DNA of 64,000 nt from an uncultured Erythrobacter sp. GTDB lineage: Bacteria; Pseudomonadota; Alphaproteobacteria; Sphingomonadales; Sphingomonadaceae. Below the pieces are notes generated by a model, which made no database searches, had not been told where the DNA came from, and saw only the letters and a list, made by a program, of their open reading frames with translations. Below are positions 1 to 10,676 of the stretch, in pieces. The DNA is taken from positions 868,001-932,000 of the forward strand of contig CANNCL010000001.1 of assembly GCA_947503155.1 (NCBI GenBank). The letters run 5' to 3'. Every line of letters begins with the position of its first letter. Positions within the stretch are counted from its first letter, which is position 1. A program made the translations under genes and the position numbers.

Positions 1-1065
1 TTTCTGGGTGTCGGCCCAGAAGGCGCGCGCGGATCATGCGCCGACACATTGGCCTATCCGCTGCCATTGCTGGGCGAGGAGGTGAAGGAGCGCGGGCTTG
101 CTTTGGGTATCGTTTCCACCGCGCGCATCACCCATGCGACCCCGGCCAGCGTCTATGCCCGCGCGACTGAACGCAATTGGGAGGCGTATATCGGGACCGG
201 CGACGATCAAGACGCTGAGGGTTGCCGGGACATCGCGGCGCAATTGGTCGAAACCGAATTCGATGTCGCGCTTGGCGGCGGAATGCGGTCTTTCTTGGGC
301 GCAGACCTGGGCGGGCATCGGCGTGACGAGGGCACCGACCTCTCGGCCCTTTGGGCTGAGCGTACCGGCGGCACATTTGTGACCAATTCTGCGCAGTTAG
401 AAGCCGCTCCGATGGATGCGCCAGTGTTCGGCCTCTTTTCAAGCAGCCACATGACCTACATGGCTCAGCGTGAGGAGGCCTCGTCCGAGCCAACGCTGAC
501 CGATATGACGGCCCAAGCAATGGCGCGGCTTTCGGCCGATCCCGATGGCTTTTATTTGATGGTCGAATCGGGGCGGATCGATCACGCGCACCATATGGGC
601 CAAGCGGGCCTCGCACTTGAAGAGACGGCCGAGTTTGCCCGCGCCATCCAATATGCGATCGACAACACTGACCCCGAAGAGACGCTGATCCTCGTCACGG
701 CCGATCACAGCCATGTTTTTACCATTGCGGGCTATCCGCGCCGCGGGAATGACATTCTTGGGCTGGTTGTGCCGCCAACAAGCGACGGCGAAGTGGCGGA
801 AGCGACCAGAGCGGCTGATGGCAGGCCCTACACAACTTTGGGCTATGCCAATGGCCCCGGCGCGATTGCGAACCAAGCGGAACGCCCGGTGCCGGAAACC
901 GGCATTGAAGCCCTGCAACAGGCGGCGATCCCGACCGGCGGAGAGACCCATGCTGGCGAAGACGTCGCGCTGTATGCACGCGGGCCAGGCGCAGAGGGCG
1001 CGCGCGGGGTAATCGAGCAGAATGTGATCTACGACATTATTCGGGGGGCGTTCGGCTGGGAATGA
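1..1065 (+). CDS. Alkaline phosphatase family protein (5' truncated by window edge)
   Basis: Open frame runs from base 1; MVESGRIDHAHH and VTADHSH metal-site-like motifs typical of alkaline phosphatases. Confidence 0.88.
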   Translation, partial: FLGVGPEGARGSCADTLAYPLPLLGEEVKERGLALGIVSTARITHATPASVYARATERNWEAYIGTGDDQDAEGCRDIAAQLVETEFDVALGGGMRSFLGADLGGHRRDEGTDLSALWAERTGGTFVTNSAQLEAAPMDAPVFGLFSSSHMTYMAQREEASSEPTLTDMTAQAMARLSADPDGFYLMVESGRIDHAHHMGQAGLALEETAEFARAIQYAIDNTDPEETLILVTADHSHVFTIAGYPRRGNDILGLVVPPTSDGEVAEATRAADGRPYTTLGYANGPGAIANQAERPVPETGIEALQQAAIPTGGETHAGEDVALYARGPGAEGARGVIEQNVIYDIIRGAFGWE

Positions 1066-1135
1066 GCGGCCACGTGCTTCGCAAGGCCGCAAGGCCCGAG
1101 CGCGCGATTTAACCCGCCCGCAATTTAACCAAGGC

Positions 1136-1176
1136 AATAAAAAACCCCTGTGCCGGGGGCGGTGGCACAGGGGTTT
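1136..1176 (-). terminator. Intrinsic terminator
   Basis: Perfect 13-bp inverted repeat AAACCCCTGTGCC (1142-1154) / GGCACAGGGGTTT (1164-1176), with a T-run on the minus-strand exit side. Confidence 0.8.
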
Positions 1177-1310
1177 CCTTATTAGCGTTCGTCACGCTTT
1201 TTGCAGGGCGGACTTTTCGAAGCCGGGGCAACAGGGGGGAAACCCTCGGCTCCATCTGCCTTGCCTGATAAGGATTAGGCGCTTTCGGCTTTCACTTATA
1301 TGAACGCGGC
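1136..1310 (-). ncRNA. Candidate small structured RNA ending in an intrinsic terminator
   Basis: Non-coding gap after the lolA stop; outer stem GCGTTC/GAACGC (1302-1307 with 1185-1190), internal GCCG..CGGC hairpin, and minus-strand terminator stem followed by TTTTTT. Confidence 0.3.
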
Positions 1311-1353
1311 CCTAGTTTTGTCGCGTTCTTACAACTTTTCGAGGTCAGACCGT

Positions 1354-2037
1354 TCAACGCGGTCGACGAGACGAGCGGCGCGGATCACGGAATTGAAAGG
1401 TGCTTTCTGGAACGGCGATCCCGTAGCGATGATTCGATAGCCGCACCGTCGTCCGGTGATTCTGTGCATCGAGCGCCACCCAATGGGTGAGCTGCAATCC
1501 GCCCGGCGCATTGGGGTTGCGCACGAAGATAAGATTGATCTCGCCAAATTCGGGTTTGCTCGGGTCGCTGACGAAAATGCTCAGCACTTCTGGGCTGCCG
1601 GTTGGCACCAGCGTCCCAAATTGGCGGACATCGCGGTCGGGATCGAGCAGCGCACCCAGCGGTGAATTGCGAATCGGCCAACGCTCAACCTGATTGACCT
1701 CGTAATCGATCATATAGAGCGATCGGCCATTCGAAACGACGAGCAGGTCGGCATCTCTGCCGTAATCAAACCGGATTTTCCCGGGACGTTTCAACGTCAT
1801 GGTCCCCCGCGCGGCGTTGCCTGCGCGGTCGGTCTGCGTGAAATCGGCCCGCATTGTGGAAATCGCGCGCAATGCCGACACCGCGCGGTCCAGATCAGCG
1901 GAAGTGGTTTGCGCGGAGGCCGCAGAGGTGAGGTCGGCCGCCGGCCCACCAAGAGGTAGGCCGAAACCAAGCGCGATGGCTCCGGCAGCGGTGAACGCTA
2001 TGCCTGTGCGGCGAATATGTTTGATCGTGTTCATCAT
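1354..2037 (-). CDS. lolA: Outer membrane lipoprotein carrier protein LolA-like
   Basis: Signal peptide; MRADFTQTDRAGNAARGTMTLKRPGKIRFDY typical of the LolA family. Confidence 0.85.
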   Translation of the reverse strand: MMNTIKHIRRTGIAFTAAGAIALGFGLPLGGPAADLTSAASAQTTSADLDRAVSALRAISTMRADFTQTDRAGNAARGTMTLKRPGKIRFDYGRDADLLVVSNGRSLYMIDYEVNQVERWPIRNSPLGALLDPDRDVRQFGTLVPTGSPEVLSIFVSDPSKPEFGEINLIFVRNPNAPGGLQLTHWVALDAQNHRTTVRLSNHRYGIAVPESTFQFRDPRRSSRRPR

Positions 2038-2114
2038 GTCCGATTACCGGCCATGCGTTGAACTGTCGATGAATTAAGCTGCGCGAATGACCGCGTGCCC
2101 AATGCGCCCCGATC

Positions 2115-2282
2115 TTACTTGATCTTGGCTTCTTTGAATTCAACGTGCTTACGAACGACCGGATCATATTTGCGGAACACCATTTTTTCGGTGGTGTTGC
2201 GCGGGTTCTTTTTGGTCGTGTAGTAAAAGCCCGTGCCCTCGGTCGAGACGAGCTTGATCTTGACGGTTGCGGGCTTCGCCAT
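2115..2282 (-). CDS. rpmG: 50S ribosomal protein L33
   Basis: 55-aa ORF absent from supplied track: [55 protein letters not shown]. Confidence 0.97.
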   Translation of the reverse strand: MAKPATVKIKLVSTEGTGFYYTTKKNPRNTTEKMVFRKYDPVVRKHVEFKEAKIK

Positions 2283-2426
2283 GGCGGTTTCCTAAGATCG
2301 GCTGAGGTCGATGCGAATCGCTCGCGGACCTGAAAATATAAAGGGCGGCGCGAATTGCACCGCCGTGAAGAGCGCGCCCATTTCCCGATTCACGGGGAAA
2401 AGTCAAGCATTCGTGCCCCTAAAAAC

Positions 2427-2855
2427 TCACCAATCGGACCGGCTGACCTTGCCGCGTTTGGACTTTACATCGCCGCGCGCCTTTTTTGCCTTCAATCGCT
2501 GGGTCTTACCGATGCGATTTATTCGGGTTTTTGCGCGCCTTTTGGGTTGCCGATGCGCGGCCTCCAACATGTCGTCCAGCTTTGCTCGCGCGGCGGTGCG
2601 ATTCGCTTCTTGATTGCGGTGTTGGCGCGCGGTGATCAGCAGGTCGCCAGCCGTGGTCAGCTTGGACCCAGCCAAATCACGCAACCGCGCAAAAACCGGC
2701 GGCGATAATCGCAGCGCGTAGATATTGACCCGCAGCTGGACCTCGGTCGCCACTTTATTGGCGTTTTGCCCGCCAGGGCCGGAGCCTGCGAGAAAACTTT
2801 CTTCGGCCAGTGCATGGGCCCTGCCGATAATGTCTTCTAGCTGGTTATTGTCCAT
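2427..2855 (-). CDS. arfB: Alternative ribosome-rescue factor ArfB (GGQ-domain hydrolase)
   Basis: GSGPGGQNANKVAT motif, basic C-terminus; start MDNNQLEDII inside the supplied ORF. Confidence 0.9.
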   Translation of the reverse strand: MDNNQLEDIIGRAHALAEESFLAGSGPGGQNANKVATEVQLRVNIYALRLSPPVFARLRDLAGSKLTTAGDLLITARQHRNQEANRTAARAKLDDMLEAAHRQPKRRAKTRINRIGKTQRLKAKKARGDVKSKRGKVSRSDW

Positions 2856-3630
2856 TACCAGTCTCAGGGGCGCCATTATCGGAAGAGGCCGGTGCCTCTG
2901 GGCGTTCTTCCGAAGGCGGCGATGGTGTGGGCGCAGGAGGAGGAGCGGGCGGCTCAGGAGCCGTCAGCCCGGCGCGCACGAAATCTTCTGGAAAGGGTGC
3001 GAAGGCGGCAATCGTTTCCTTGCCGGCGCGCATCACCGTGATCGATTCGGCGTGCAGCATCGTGCGCGGTGCGCCTTTGTTCTGTCCGCGAACTGGTCCG
3101 TAAACTGGGTCGCCTAGCAAGGCCGTGCCCAGACCTTGCAAAGCGTGAACCCGCAATTGATGCGTGCGCCCGGTGGTTGGGCGGAACCGGATCAAAGAAC
3201 GCCTTTTGTCGCCCTCTCCAACGGTCTGCAAAAGCTCCCAATGCGAAACGGCAGGTTTGCCCTTTTTCGCCGCGATCATCCGCCAACCTTTTTCCGCTGA
3301 ACTGATTTTCGACAGCGACAATTCGATCGTGCCCGATTTCTCCGCCGGTTCAAAATCGATGATCGCCAGATAGGTCTTGCCAACGAGCCGGTCCTCAAAA
3401 GCCTTGTTGAATCGCTTCAAAGCTTTCGGATTGCGCGCCATCAGCAAGCATCCGCTGGTGTCGGTATCAAGCCGGTGGACCGCGACCGGTGGGCGCTGAA
3501 AACCCATTTTCAGCTGCTCAATATGGTCGAACAGAGCCGGGCCGCCGCGTTTTGGGCGGTCGACCGGCAGGCCAGCAGGTTTATTGATGACGAGCGCTTC
3601 GCCGTCTTCGAAGAGGATAGGAATTTGGAT
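2845..3630 (-). CDS. RluA-family 23S rRNA pseudouridine synthase; start codon uncertain
   Basis: HRLDTDTSGCLLMARN and RPTTGRTHQLRVH motifs; conserved N-terminus ILFEDGEALVINKPAGLPVD encoded upstream of the supplied ATG. Confidence 0.85.
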   Translation of the reverse strand: MQIPILFEDGEALVINKPAGLPVDRPKRGGPALFDHIEQLKMGFQRPPVAVHRLDTDTSGCLLMARNPKALKRFNKAFEDRLVGKTYLAIIDFEPAEKSGTIELSLSKISSAEKGWRMIAAKKGKPAVSHWELLQTVGEGDKRRSLIRFRPTTGRTHQLRVHALQGLGTALLGDPVYGPVRGQNKGAPRTMLHAESITVMRAGKETIAAFAPFPEDFVRAGLTAPEPPAPPPAPTPSPPSEERPEAPASSDNGAPETGNGQ

Positions 3631-3682
3631 TGTCGTTACTCCGGGCCGCTCAGGGTAGAGCGTGGTTTGATTGGCCCATCAC

Positions 3683-5506
3683 TTAGACGAGTAAGCGCGC
3701 CGCGAACAGTCCGCGCACAGCATTGCCAAGTTGGAAGCCATCCGCGAGGTCGTCGAGCGTCAATTCCGCTTCGCGCGCTTGGCCTTTTTCGATCAAATAT
3801 TCGCGCAAGATGCCAGGCAACAATCCGAGCGACGCGGGAGGTGTCAGCAAGACGCCATCACGCTCCACAAAAATGTTCGTGAAACTGCCTTCGGTCACGT
3901 GCCCATCATCGCGGACCAGCACGGCTTCGGCCGCGCCCATCCCTTTGGCGGCAGAAAGCGCATCCTCGTAGAACCCTCTGTCGGAAGTCTTATGCGACAG
4001 CCGCCAATCCGACGGATCGACCGGACAAGGAAGCGCAATGACGCCGATAGGGCCGTCCATCGGCGGCGGCATCGGGCCTGCCTCCAGCGCGGTCGCGCCG
4101 CTGCGCGCAGCAAGCAGGCGGAATTTCGCCGGTTCCTCAAGCTCGAAACACAGCGCCTGAATCCGGTTGCGCGCGGCATGGCGATCAAATTCAAAGCCGA
4201 GTATCGCGGCGCTGTTTTTCATACGCGTGAGATGCAATTCCAACATGCCGATGCCGGTTTCTGGATCGAAAGCCATCGTTTCAATCAGGTCGAAAGCCGA
4301 TGCTGTATGGTCCGGCGAAGAAGCCCGCGCAAAGCCTGCTTTGACCTCGCATTCGCGCCGTTCCTCCATCGCATCGCTATCCGCGACAATCGCCGAGCCG
4401 ACGCCTAGAACCGCGCTGCCCTGGCCATTCTCTATCGGGGTCAGGCGCAAGGTGCGGATCGCGACATTGAACGCGGCATCGCCGCTTGAACTAATGCGGC
4501 CAATGGCCCCGCAATACGGCCCGCGCGCATCGCGCTCGGCCTCGTGTATCAGCTCCATTGCGCGGATTTTTGGTGCGCCGGTGATGGAGCCGCATGGGAA
4601 GATCGCGCGGACCAAATCCATCGCGTCTTTGCCGGCTGAGAGCTGCGCGCGGACGCTCGACACCATTTGGTGGACCGTCGGATAGCTTTCGACCGAAAAC
4701 GGAGCGTCGACCCGAACACTGCCGGGAACCGCGACACGCGACAGGTCATTGCGCATCAGATCGACGATCATCAGGTTTTCGGCTTTGTCTTTGACCGACG
4801 TCGCCAGTTCCTCTGCCAAGGCGGCGTCGGCGGCGGGATCCTCGCTGCGTGGGCGAGTGCCCTTCATCGGTTTGACTTTGGCCTCTCCCTCACTGAGCGC
4901 GGCGAACAATTCTGGCGAAAAGCTGAGAAGCCAATGCGTCCCATCGAATACAATCCCGCCATAACCCGCGCTCGCGGCTGATCTCAGCGCGGAATAAAGC
5001 GCGATTTCCTCTCCGCGATAGGAGCCTGTGAGCGGATAGGTTAGGTTCGCCTGATAAATATCGCCCGCGCTGATAGCTTCGCGCAAAGTTTCAAACGCCG
5101 CCGCGTATCCGCCGGGTGAAAGCTGCGGCTCAAGCGGGCCGATGCTGGCGTTTCCATCTGAGCGAGCGGCGAGCCAAGCCGGAACATCCGCCGCTGCAAT
5201 TCGTGTCGGCGCGTCAAACAGCCCAAGCCACACTAGCGGGCCGTTTGCGCCGCTGCGGGCATCGGCCAGGGGAGCCAATTTCGGCTCCAGCGCAAGGCCC
5301 GCTTCATAGGCGATATATCCCGCGAGCTCTCCGCCGGAGCGGCGCGCTTTGTCTGCCGCCTCCAGAACGCTGGCGACGTCGCTTGCGCGGTGCGCCACAA
5401 ACACTTCGCGCGGGGCCTCATAAAACAGCGCATCCGCCGCGCCGCCATCTGCTGGGCGCGCGTCATCAAGCAATACAAAAGTCTGTGTCGGTGCGGCCTG
5501 ACCCAT
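3683..5506 (-). CDS. pabB: Aminodeoxychorismate synthase component I fused to class IV aminotransferase/ADC lyase (PabB-PabC)
   Basis: N-terminal chorismate-binding motifs ([28 protein letters not shown]); C-terminal class IV PLP domain ([26 protein letters not shown]). Confidence 0.92.
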   Translation of the reverse strand: MGQAAPTQTFVLLDDARPADGGAADALFYEAPREVFVAHRASDVASVLEAADKARRSGGELAGYIAYEAGLALEPKLAPLADARSGANGPLVWLGLFDAPTRIAAADVPAWLAARSDGNASIGPLEPQLSPGGYAAAFETLREAISAGDIYQANLTYPLTGSYRGEEIALYSALRSAASAGYGGIVFDGTHWLLSFSPELFAALSEGEAKVKPMKGTRPRSEDPAADAALAEELATSVKDKAENLMIVDLMRNDLSRVAVPGSVRVDAPFSVESYPTVHQMVSSVRAQLSAGKDAMDLVRAIFPCGSITGAPKIRAMELIHEAERDARGPYCGAIGRISSSGDAAFNVAIRTLRLTPIENGQGSAVLGVGSAIVADSDAMEERRECEVKAGFARASSPDHTASAFDLIETMAFDPETGIGMLELHLTRMKNSAAILGFEFDRHAARNRIQALCFELEEPAKFRLLAARSGATALEAGPMPPPMDGPIGVIALPCPVDPSDWRLSHKTSDRGFYEDALSAAKGMGAAEAVLVRDDGHVTEGSFTNIFVERDGVLLTPPASLGLLPGILREYLIEKGQAREAELTLDDLADGFQLGNAVRGLFAARLLV

Positions 5507-5630
5507 TATTTCGCTTTACGGAATTGACGGACCAAGTCGAGAAAAATGGCGAGAAATTGCCCCGCGCTTGACCGCCGCGCCTTCGCTCTGCAAACCCCGC
5601 GCAAATCAAGATCAACCAGATTGGGCACAG

Positions 5631-7205
5631 ATGAGCGATATTTTCCTTGGGCTAGGCGGCAATGGCGAAAATCAAAGCCTCGCATTGAGCCGTGCGAACC
5701 GTCACGGCCTAATCGCGGGCGCAACCGGCACGGGCAAGACCGTGACGTTGCAAGGATTGGCGGAGAGTTTTTCTGCCAATGGTGTCCCGGTGTTTGTCGC
5801 CGATGTGAAAGGCGATCTGTCTGGCATCGCGATGCCCGGTTCCCCGACGTTCAAACACGCCGATAAATTGGAAGGGCGCGCCGAAGAGCTCGGCATGGAT
5901 GATTATGCCTATTCCGACAATCCGGTGATTTTTTGGGATCTGTTCGGCGAACAGGGCCATCCGATCCGCACCACGATTTCGGAAATGGGACCTTTGCTGC
6001 TGGCGCGGCTGCTCGACCTGAACGACACGCAAGAAGGCGTGCTGCAAATTGTGTTCAAACATGCGGATGAGAACGGCCTATTGCTGCTCGATTTCGGCGA
6101 TCTGCAATCGATGCTGCAATGGGCGCATGAAAATTCAAAAGAATTGTCCGGCGTTTACGGCAATGTTTCGAAGCAATCGGTTGGCGCGATTCAGCGGCAA
6201 TTGTTGTCGTTTGAGGCACAAGGCGCGGATCATTTCTTTGGTGAGCCAGCATTGGAAATCGACGATTTTCTCAAACTGGATGAAAATGGCCGCGGCTATG
6301 TGAATGTGCTGGCCGCGGACAAATTGATGCGCAGTCCAAAACTTTATGCGACTTTCCTGCTGTGGCTGCTGGCGGAATTGTTTGAGACTTTGCCGGAGGT
6401 TGGCGACCCGGAAAAACCCAGCCTCGTCTTCTTCTTTGACGAGGCGCATTTGTTGTTTGATGACGCGCCCAAAGCATTGCAGGACAAGATCGAACAGGTC
6501 GTGCGTCTAATCCGGTCCAAGGGCGTGGGCGTGTTCTTCGTCACGCAAAATCCGATCGACATTCCAGAGGAAGTCGCTGGCCAGCTAGGCAACCGGGTTC
6601 AGCATGCCTTGCGCGCCTTCACCAAACGCGATCAGCGCGCGATCAAGGCGGCGGCGGAAACATTCCGTATCAACAAGGATATGGACACAGAAGAAGTCAT
6701 CACTGAACTGAAAGTCGGTGAAGCTTTGGTGTCGACATTGGACGAAGAGGGCGCGCCGACCGTGGTTCAGCGCACTTTGATCAAACCGCCGCGTTCGCGT
6801 CTAGGCCCGGTCAGCGCGAAAGAGCGCGCGATCATCCAATCGGTTAGCCCGTTTGACGGCAAATATGATGAGGCGATCGACCGCGAAAGCGCCGAAGAAG
6901 TGCTGCTCGCTAAATCGCAGGACGCCGCCGACACCGCCGAAGAGGTTGCCGACAAGGGCGAAGAAGAAGTCCGCAAACGCCCGCGCAAGACCAAATCAAT
7001 GTGGGAAAAAGCCATCAGCCGAGGCACCAAAGTTGCCGCAGGCGGCATGGCGGGCGCAGCGGCAGCGGCGGTTTTGGGCAAAAAATCGCGTTCAAACCCG
7101 GTCGCCTCAGGCATCAAATCCGCCGCAGGCTCCATCGCAACCGATCTCGCCGGGCCAATTGCCGGGCGGTTTGTGCGCAACTTGATCGGCGGTTTGATGC
7201 GGTGA
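5631..7205 (+). CDS. HerA/YjgR-like (DUF853) ATPase
   Basis: [41 protein letters not shown]; Walker A and [10 protein letters not shown] Walker B. Confidence 0.9.
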   Translation: MSDIFLGLGGNGENQSLALSRANRHGLIAGATGTGKTVTLQGLAESFSANGVPVFVADVKGDLSGIAMPGSPTFKHADKLEGRAEELGMDDYAYSDNPVIFWDLFGEQGHPIRTTISEMGPLLLARLLDLNDTQEGVLQIVFKHADENGLLLLDFGDLQSMLQWAHENSKELSGVYGNVSKQSVGAIQRQLLSFEAQGADHFFGEPALEIDDFLKLDENGRGYVNVLAADKLMRSPKLYATFLLWLLAELFETLPEVGDPEKPSLVFFFDEAHLLFDDAPKALQDKIEQVVRLIRSKGVGVFFVTQNPIDIPEEVAGQLGNRVQHALRAFTKRDQRAIKAAAETFRINKDMDTEEVITELKVGEALVSTLDEEGAPTVVQRTLIKPPRSRLGPVSAKERAIIQSVSPFDGKYDEAIDRESAEEVLLAKSQDAADTAEEVADKGEEEVRKRPRKTKSMWEKAISRGTKVAAGGMAGAAAAAVLGKKSRSNPVASGIKSAAGSIATDLAGPIAGRFVRNLIGGLMR

Positions 7206-7206
7206 G

Positions 7207-8292
7207 TTAAGCCGCCACGCGCAGCTTGTAATTTTCGAACACGAGCCGGACAGGCATGTCGAAACCGATCAGAGCCTCGCCGCCGCATTCGCGCAGCATC
7301 GCCTCACACGCGGCGCGGTCTTCGCCACCGAGTGACGCCAGATAATCGAGCGAGCGTTGGAGCATCCAAAGACTGAACGGCAGGGCAAGCCGCTCGCCCT
7401 TCGCGCCTTCTATTTCGAACGGAGCCATGCCCAATGCGCGCGGCAGATCTTCCCCGGAATTGGCCGCCGCCCATTCGCCCAGCATCGGCGCGACATTGGC
7501 GAGGTAAGGGAGCTGTTCGCCCATCATCCGGGCCAGCACTGGCAGCAAAGTCTCTGGCACTTCATCATCCGCCAAGAACACGCCCGATAGCGGTTTTGGC
7601 GCGATCATGCGTTCGACCCATTTGGCCACTTGCGGGGCAAGGCGGCGCATGATCTCTCCGCTTGCCGGGTCGCGGTAATTATGCGCGTAAAGCGGCCCGA
7701 TCAGGCCGAAATCGCCGATGCTTGGGCGGGTGCCGAGCAAGAAGGGGTGGACCGCGAAATGTGCATCCAGCTCTGCGAGTAACGCTTCATAGCTTTTCTC
7801 AATCCCCGGTATGGTCGCCTCGTTAATGCCCAGCATCGGGACGAAACCCTTGAACGCCGCGCCGCGCGCTTTGCCTGCCTCATGTTGCTCCGCCTCGGTC
7901 CCGCCGGGAAGAGCGACTTTGCCGAATTCTCCGTAAACCCATTCCTCGTTGTAATTCCAACGGTAATGCATCGCCGGGATGACCAGCCATTCGTCGCCAA
8001 ATGTTTCGAGAAGCAGCGCCGCCAGACGCTGACACGGCGTGCCGGGATAGGCGGATGGGCCGGGCAAGGCCGCTTCGAAATGGTCGATGATGACGGTTGT
8101 GTCTTGCAAGACCGTACCATCGGTCAGCTTCACAACGGGGATGACAGGACGCCCGACGGCTGGGATGATCTCGCTTTGATGAATGTTGGGCGTGGCCAGC
8201 ACTTCGGCGTAATCTGCGCCTTTCCAATCAAGGTAAGCGCGCAGCTTTCCCGAATAAAGCGACAGCGGCGCGCCATACATAATTGCGGACAT
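7207..8292 (-). CDS. Glutathione S-transferase family protein
   Basis: N-terminal thioredoxin-like LYSGKLRAYLDWKGADYAEV.. and GST C-terminal region. Confidence 0.8.
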   Translation of the reverse strand: MSAIMYGAPLSLYSGKLRAYLDWKGADYAEVLATPNIHQSEIIPAVGRPVIPVVKLTDGTVLQDTTVIIDHFEAALPGPSAYPGTPCQRLAALLLETFGDEWLVIPAMHYRWNYNEEWVYGEFGKVALPGGTEAEQHEAGKARGAAFKGFVPMLGINEATIPGIEKSYEALLAELDAHFAVHPFLLGTRPSIGDFGLIGPLYAHNYRDPASGEIMRRLAPQVAKWVERMIAPKPLSGVFLADDEVPETLLPVLARMMGEQLPYLANVAPMLGEWAAANSGEDLPRALGMAPFEIEGAKGERLALPFSLWMLQRSLDYLASLGGEDRAACEAMLRECGGEALIGFDMPVRLVFENYKLRVAA

Positions 8293-8334
8293 TGATCGGT
8301 CTCCCTTAATCGCCGCGCTCTAGCATCATAGGTT

Positions 8335-9939
8335 TTAAAGCGGCAGCCTGAGTTCGGCGCGCAGCCCTTTTTCGTTACGATTTGTGAGCACCAATTCGCC
8401 GTCATGCTGCTCCGCAATCGCGCGAGCGAGCGTTAGGCCGAGGCCCGCCCCGCCGGTTGCGCGATTGCGCGACGCCTCGCCGCGGGTGAAAGGCTCCATC
8501 ATCGCGGCAATGTTGCCTGCAGGGATGCCGGGCCCAACGTCATCGACCCTCAGCACAGCTTGGCCGCCATCTTCGAAGACTGTGATTTCCGCCGCTTCGC
8601 CGTACCGCACGGCGTTGGAGACGAGATTTCGAAGCGCGCGCTTCGCCCACGTTTCCTGAACCCGCGCGACCACACGTTTGCCTGCGGGTAAATCGGCGAT
8701 CGTTACCGGTTCGCCTAGGTCTTCAAATTCTTCGGCCACCCCGCTGGCCAGCGCGCCGATATCAACTGGTTCGCGTTCTTGCGCCGCGACATGGCCAACC
8801 CGCGCAAGCGCCAGAATATCGTCAAGTGTGACGGTAATATCCTCGATACTGGCGGCCATTTTCTGGCGCTGTGCATCGTCAGCCACGCTTTCGATGCGCA
8901 CCCTAAGCGCCGCGAGCGGGCTCTTAAGATCATGCCCAATCGCGCCCAGCATCACATTCTTTTCATCGAGCAATGCGGCGATCCGCGCCTCCATCGTATT
9001 ATGCGCCGCAATCAGGCGCCTCGTATCGGATGGCCCGCTTTCTTCGAGCAAGACGGCGCGGTCTGGTTGCCGCGAGAAATCGCTGACCCTCTCGGTTAGC
9101 TCCGCCAGCGGCCGGGTGATCCGCCGCAATACAAGAAACAAAATGACGATCAGGAAAGCAAAGGTGACAAGCGTCTGAAAAAACAAAACGCCAAGGGCGG
9201 CACGCGGGCGTTGCGGATCGAGGATGCGCGCGGTTTCCCATGGTCCGTCCGCCTCGCGCTGAATGGCGATGACAAACAGATTGCGTTCCCGCCATTCAGA
9301 GCGCTGGTTAAAGCGCGGCCGGTCTTGCGCGAAATCGAGCAAAACCGGGTCATCTCCGGTGCGCCGGATGGTCACAGCGAGTGCATACGGCGTGATGCCA
9401 TCGGCTGCGAGGATGGCGCGCAGGCGCTCTTCGCGTGGGCCGCCGACGGTGGTTTCACTTGGGGAGATTGGTGAGGAGGGCGTCACGGTGTAGCGGAGCC
9501 GCCGAGGCAATCCCGCTGGGGTTGGAGGTTCTTGGCTACCGCTTTGCGGTGTGATGCGCTGTTCTTGCATCTGGCCTTGCATCTGGCCTTGGCGTTGGAC
9601 TGATCTTTCACCTCTTCTTTCGGCCCGCCGCGCTTCTCGTCGCGCTTCCCTTCTCTGGTCCCGCCTTTCGCCCAATCGGTCGCCCAATCGTTCTGTGCGC
9701 GATTGATCTCCCCGTTCGGTCCGGCGCGCATCGCGCGCTTCGCGCAATTCTGCGCGGCGCTCTGCCTCCTCTGCACCATTCACCAATTGGAATGCCGCCG
9801 CAGTCATAATCGCAGCCTCGCGGCGCTCCTCTCCGGCGCGGTACAGCAGCACGGCCGAAACAACCTGTGCCACCAGCAATGCCAAGGCCACGCTGAGCAT
9901 AACTTGGCCAAGCAAGCTGGTGGGAAGAAGGCGTCTCAT
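8335..9939 (-). CDS. Sensor histidine kinase with Arg/Glu-rich periplasmic insert
   Basis: Two TM segments, HAMP, GHDLKSPLAALRVRIESV H-box, HATPase N/G boxes; periplasmic RTERLGDRLGERRDQRREARREARRAERRGERS. Confidence 0.93.
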   Translation of the reverse strand: MRRLLPTSLLGQVMLSVALALLVAQVVSAVLLYRAGEERREAAIMTAAAFQLVNGAEEAERRAELREARDARRTERGDQSRTERLGDRLGERRDQRREARREARRAERRGERSVQRQGQMQGQMQEQRITPQSGSQEPPTPAGLPRRLRYTVTPSSPISPSETTVGGPREERLRAILAADGITPYALAVTIRRTGDDPVLLDFAQDRPRFNQRSEWRERNLFVIAIQREADGPWETARILDPQRPRAALGVLFFQTLVTFAFLIVILFLVLRRITRPLAELTERVSDFSRQPDRAVLLEESGPSDTRRLIAAHNTMEARIAALLDEKNVMLGAIGHDLKSPLAALRVRIESVADDAQRQKMAASIEDITVTLDDILALARVGHVAAQEREPVDIGALASGVAEEFEDLGEPVTIADLPAGKRVVARVQETWAKRALRNLVSNAVRYGEAAEITVFEDGGQAVLRVDDVGPGIPAGNIAAMMEPFTRGEASRNRATGGAGLGLTLARAIAEQHDGELVLTNRNEKGLRAELRLPL

Positions 9940-10676
9940 TCGGCGCGCGGCGCGATGCGGCTGACCGAAGCGGCAAAGCGATACCCGCCGCCGCGAACGG
10001 TTTGGATGAATTGCGGGTCGCTGGTGTCCGCCTCTATTTTGCGGCGTAAGCGGCTGACTTGGTTGTCGACTGCGCGGTCAAACAAATGGGCGGTGCGGCC
10101 TTGTACCATGTCGAGCAACCGATCGCGGTCCAGCACTTTGCGGGCATTATCGAGGAAGGCGCGCAGCAAGCGAAATTCGGCGGTTGAGACCGGCACGGTG
10201 ACGCCCTGTGGATCGGTCAATTTGCGTTTGAGCGGATCAAGCAGCCAGCCTTCAAAACCATATTGCCAGTCTTCAGATTGCGTTTGCGGCGTTGGTTCGC
10301 GTCCAACTCGGCGCAAGACGGTGCGGATACGCGCAACCAATTCGCGCGGCTCAAACGGTTTGACGATGTAATCATCCGCGCCCAGTTCAAGCCCAACGAT
10401 CCGGTCGGTTGGTTCCCCGCGCGCGGTCAGGAAAATCACCGGCAATTGGCGTGTTTCGACCAAGTGGCGGCACAAAGATAATCCATCTTCGCCAGGCATC
10501 ATGACGTCGAGGAGGACGATATTGGGGGTGGTTTGAGTGAGGGCTGCGCGCGCGGCAGCGGCGCTGCTTGCCTCTGTCACGGCAAAACCTTGGCCGGTCA
10601 GATATTCAGCCAGCGGCTCCCGCAGGGTCGCTTCATCATCGACCAACAGGATTGATGTGGGGGCAGCGGAGTTCAT
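9936..10676 (-). CDS. OmpR-family response regulator
   Basis: LLVDDEATLREPL receiver, DVMMPGEDG, winged-helix output; overlaps HK by 4 bp. Confidence 0.95.
   Translation of the reverse strand: MNSAAPTSILLVDDEATLREPLAEYLTGQGFAVTEASSAAAARAALTQTTPNIVLLDVMMPGEDGLSLCRHLVETRQLPVIFLTARGEPTDRIVGLELGADDYIVKPFEPRELVARIRTVLRRVGREPTPQTQSEDWQYGFEGWLLDPLKRKLTDPQGVTVPVSTAEFRLLRAFLDNARKVLDRDRLLDMVQGRTAHLFDRAVDNQVSRLRRKIEADTSDPQFIQTVRGGGYRFAASVSRIAPRAE

Noticed and set aside
3683-5506. PabB-PabC fusion as a novel architecture
   Set aside because: Such fusions are well known in bacteria
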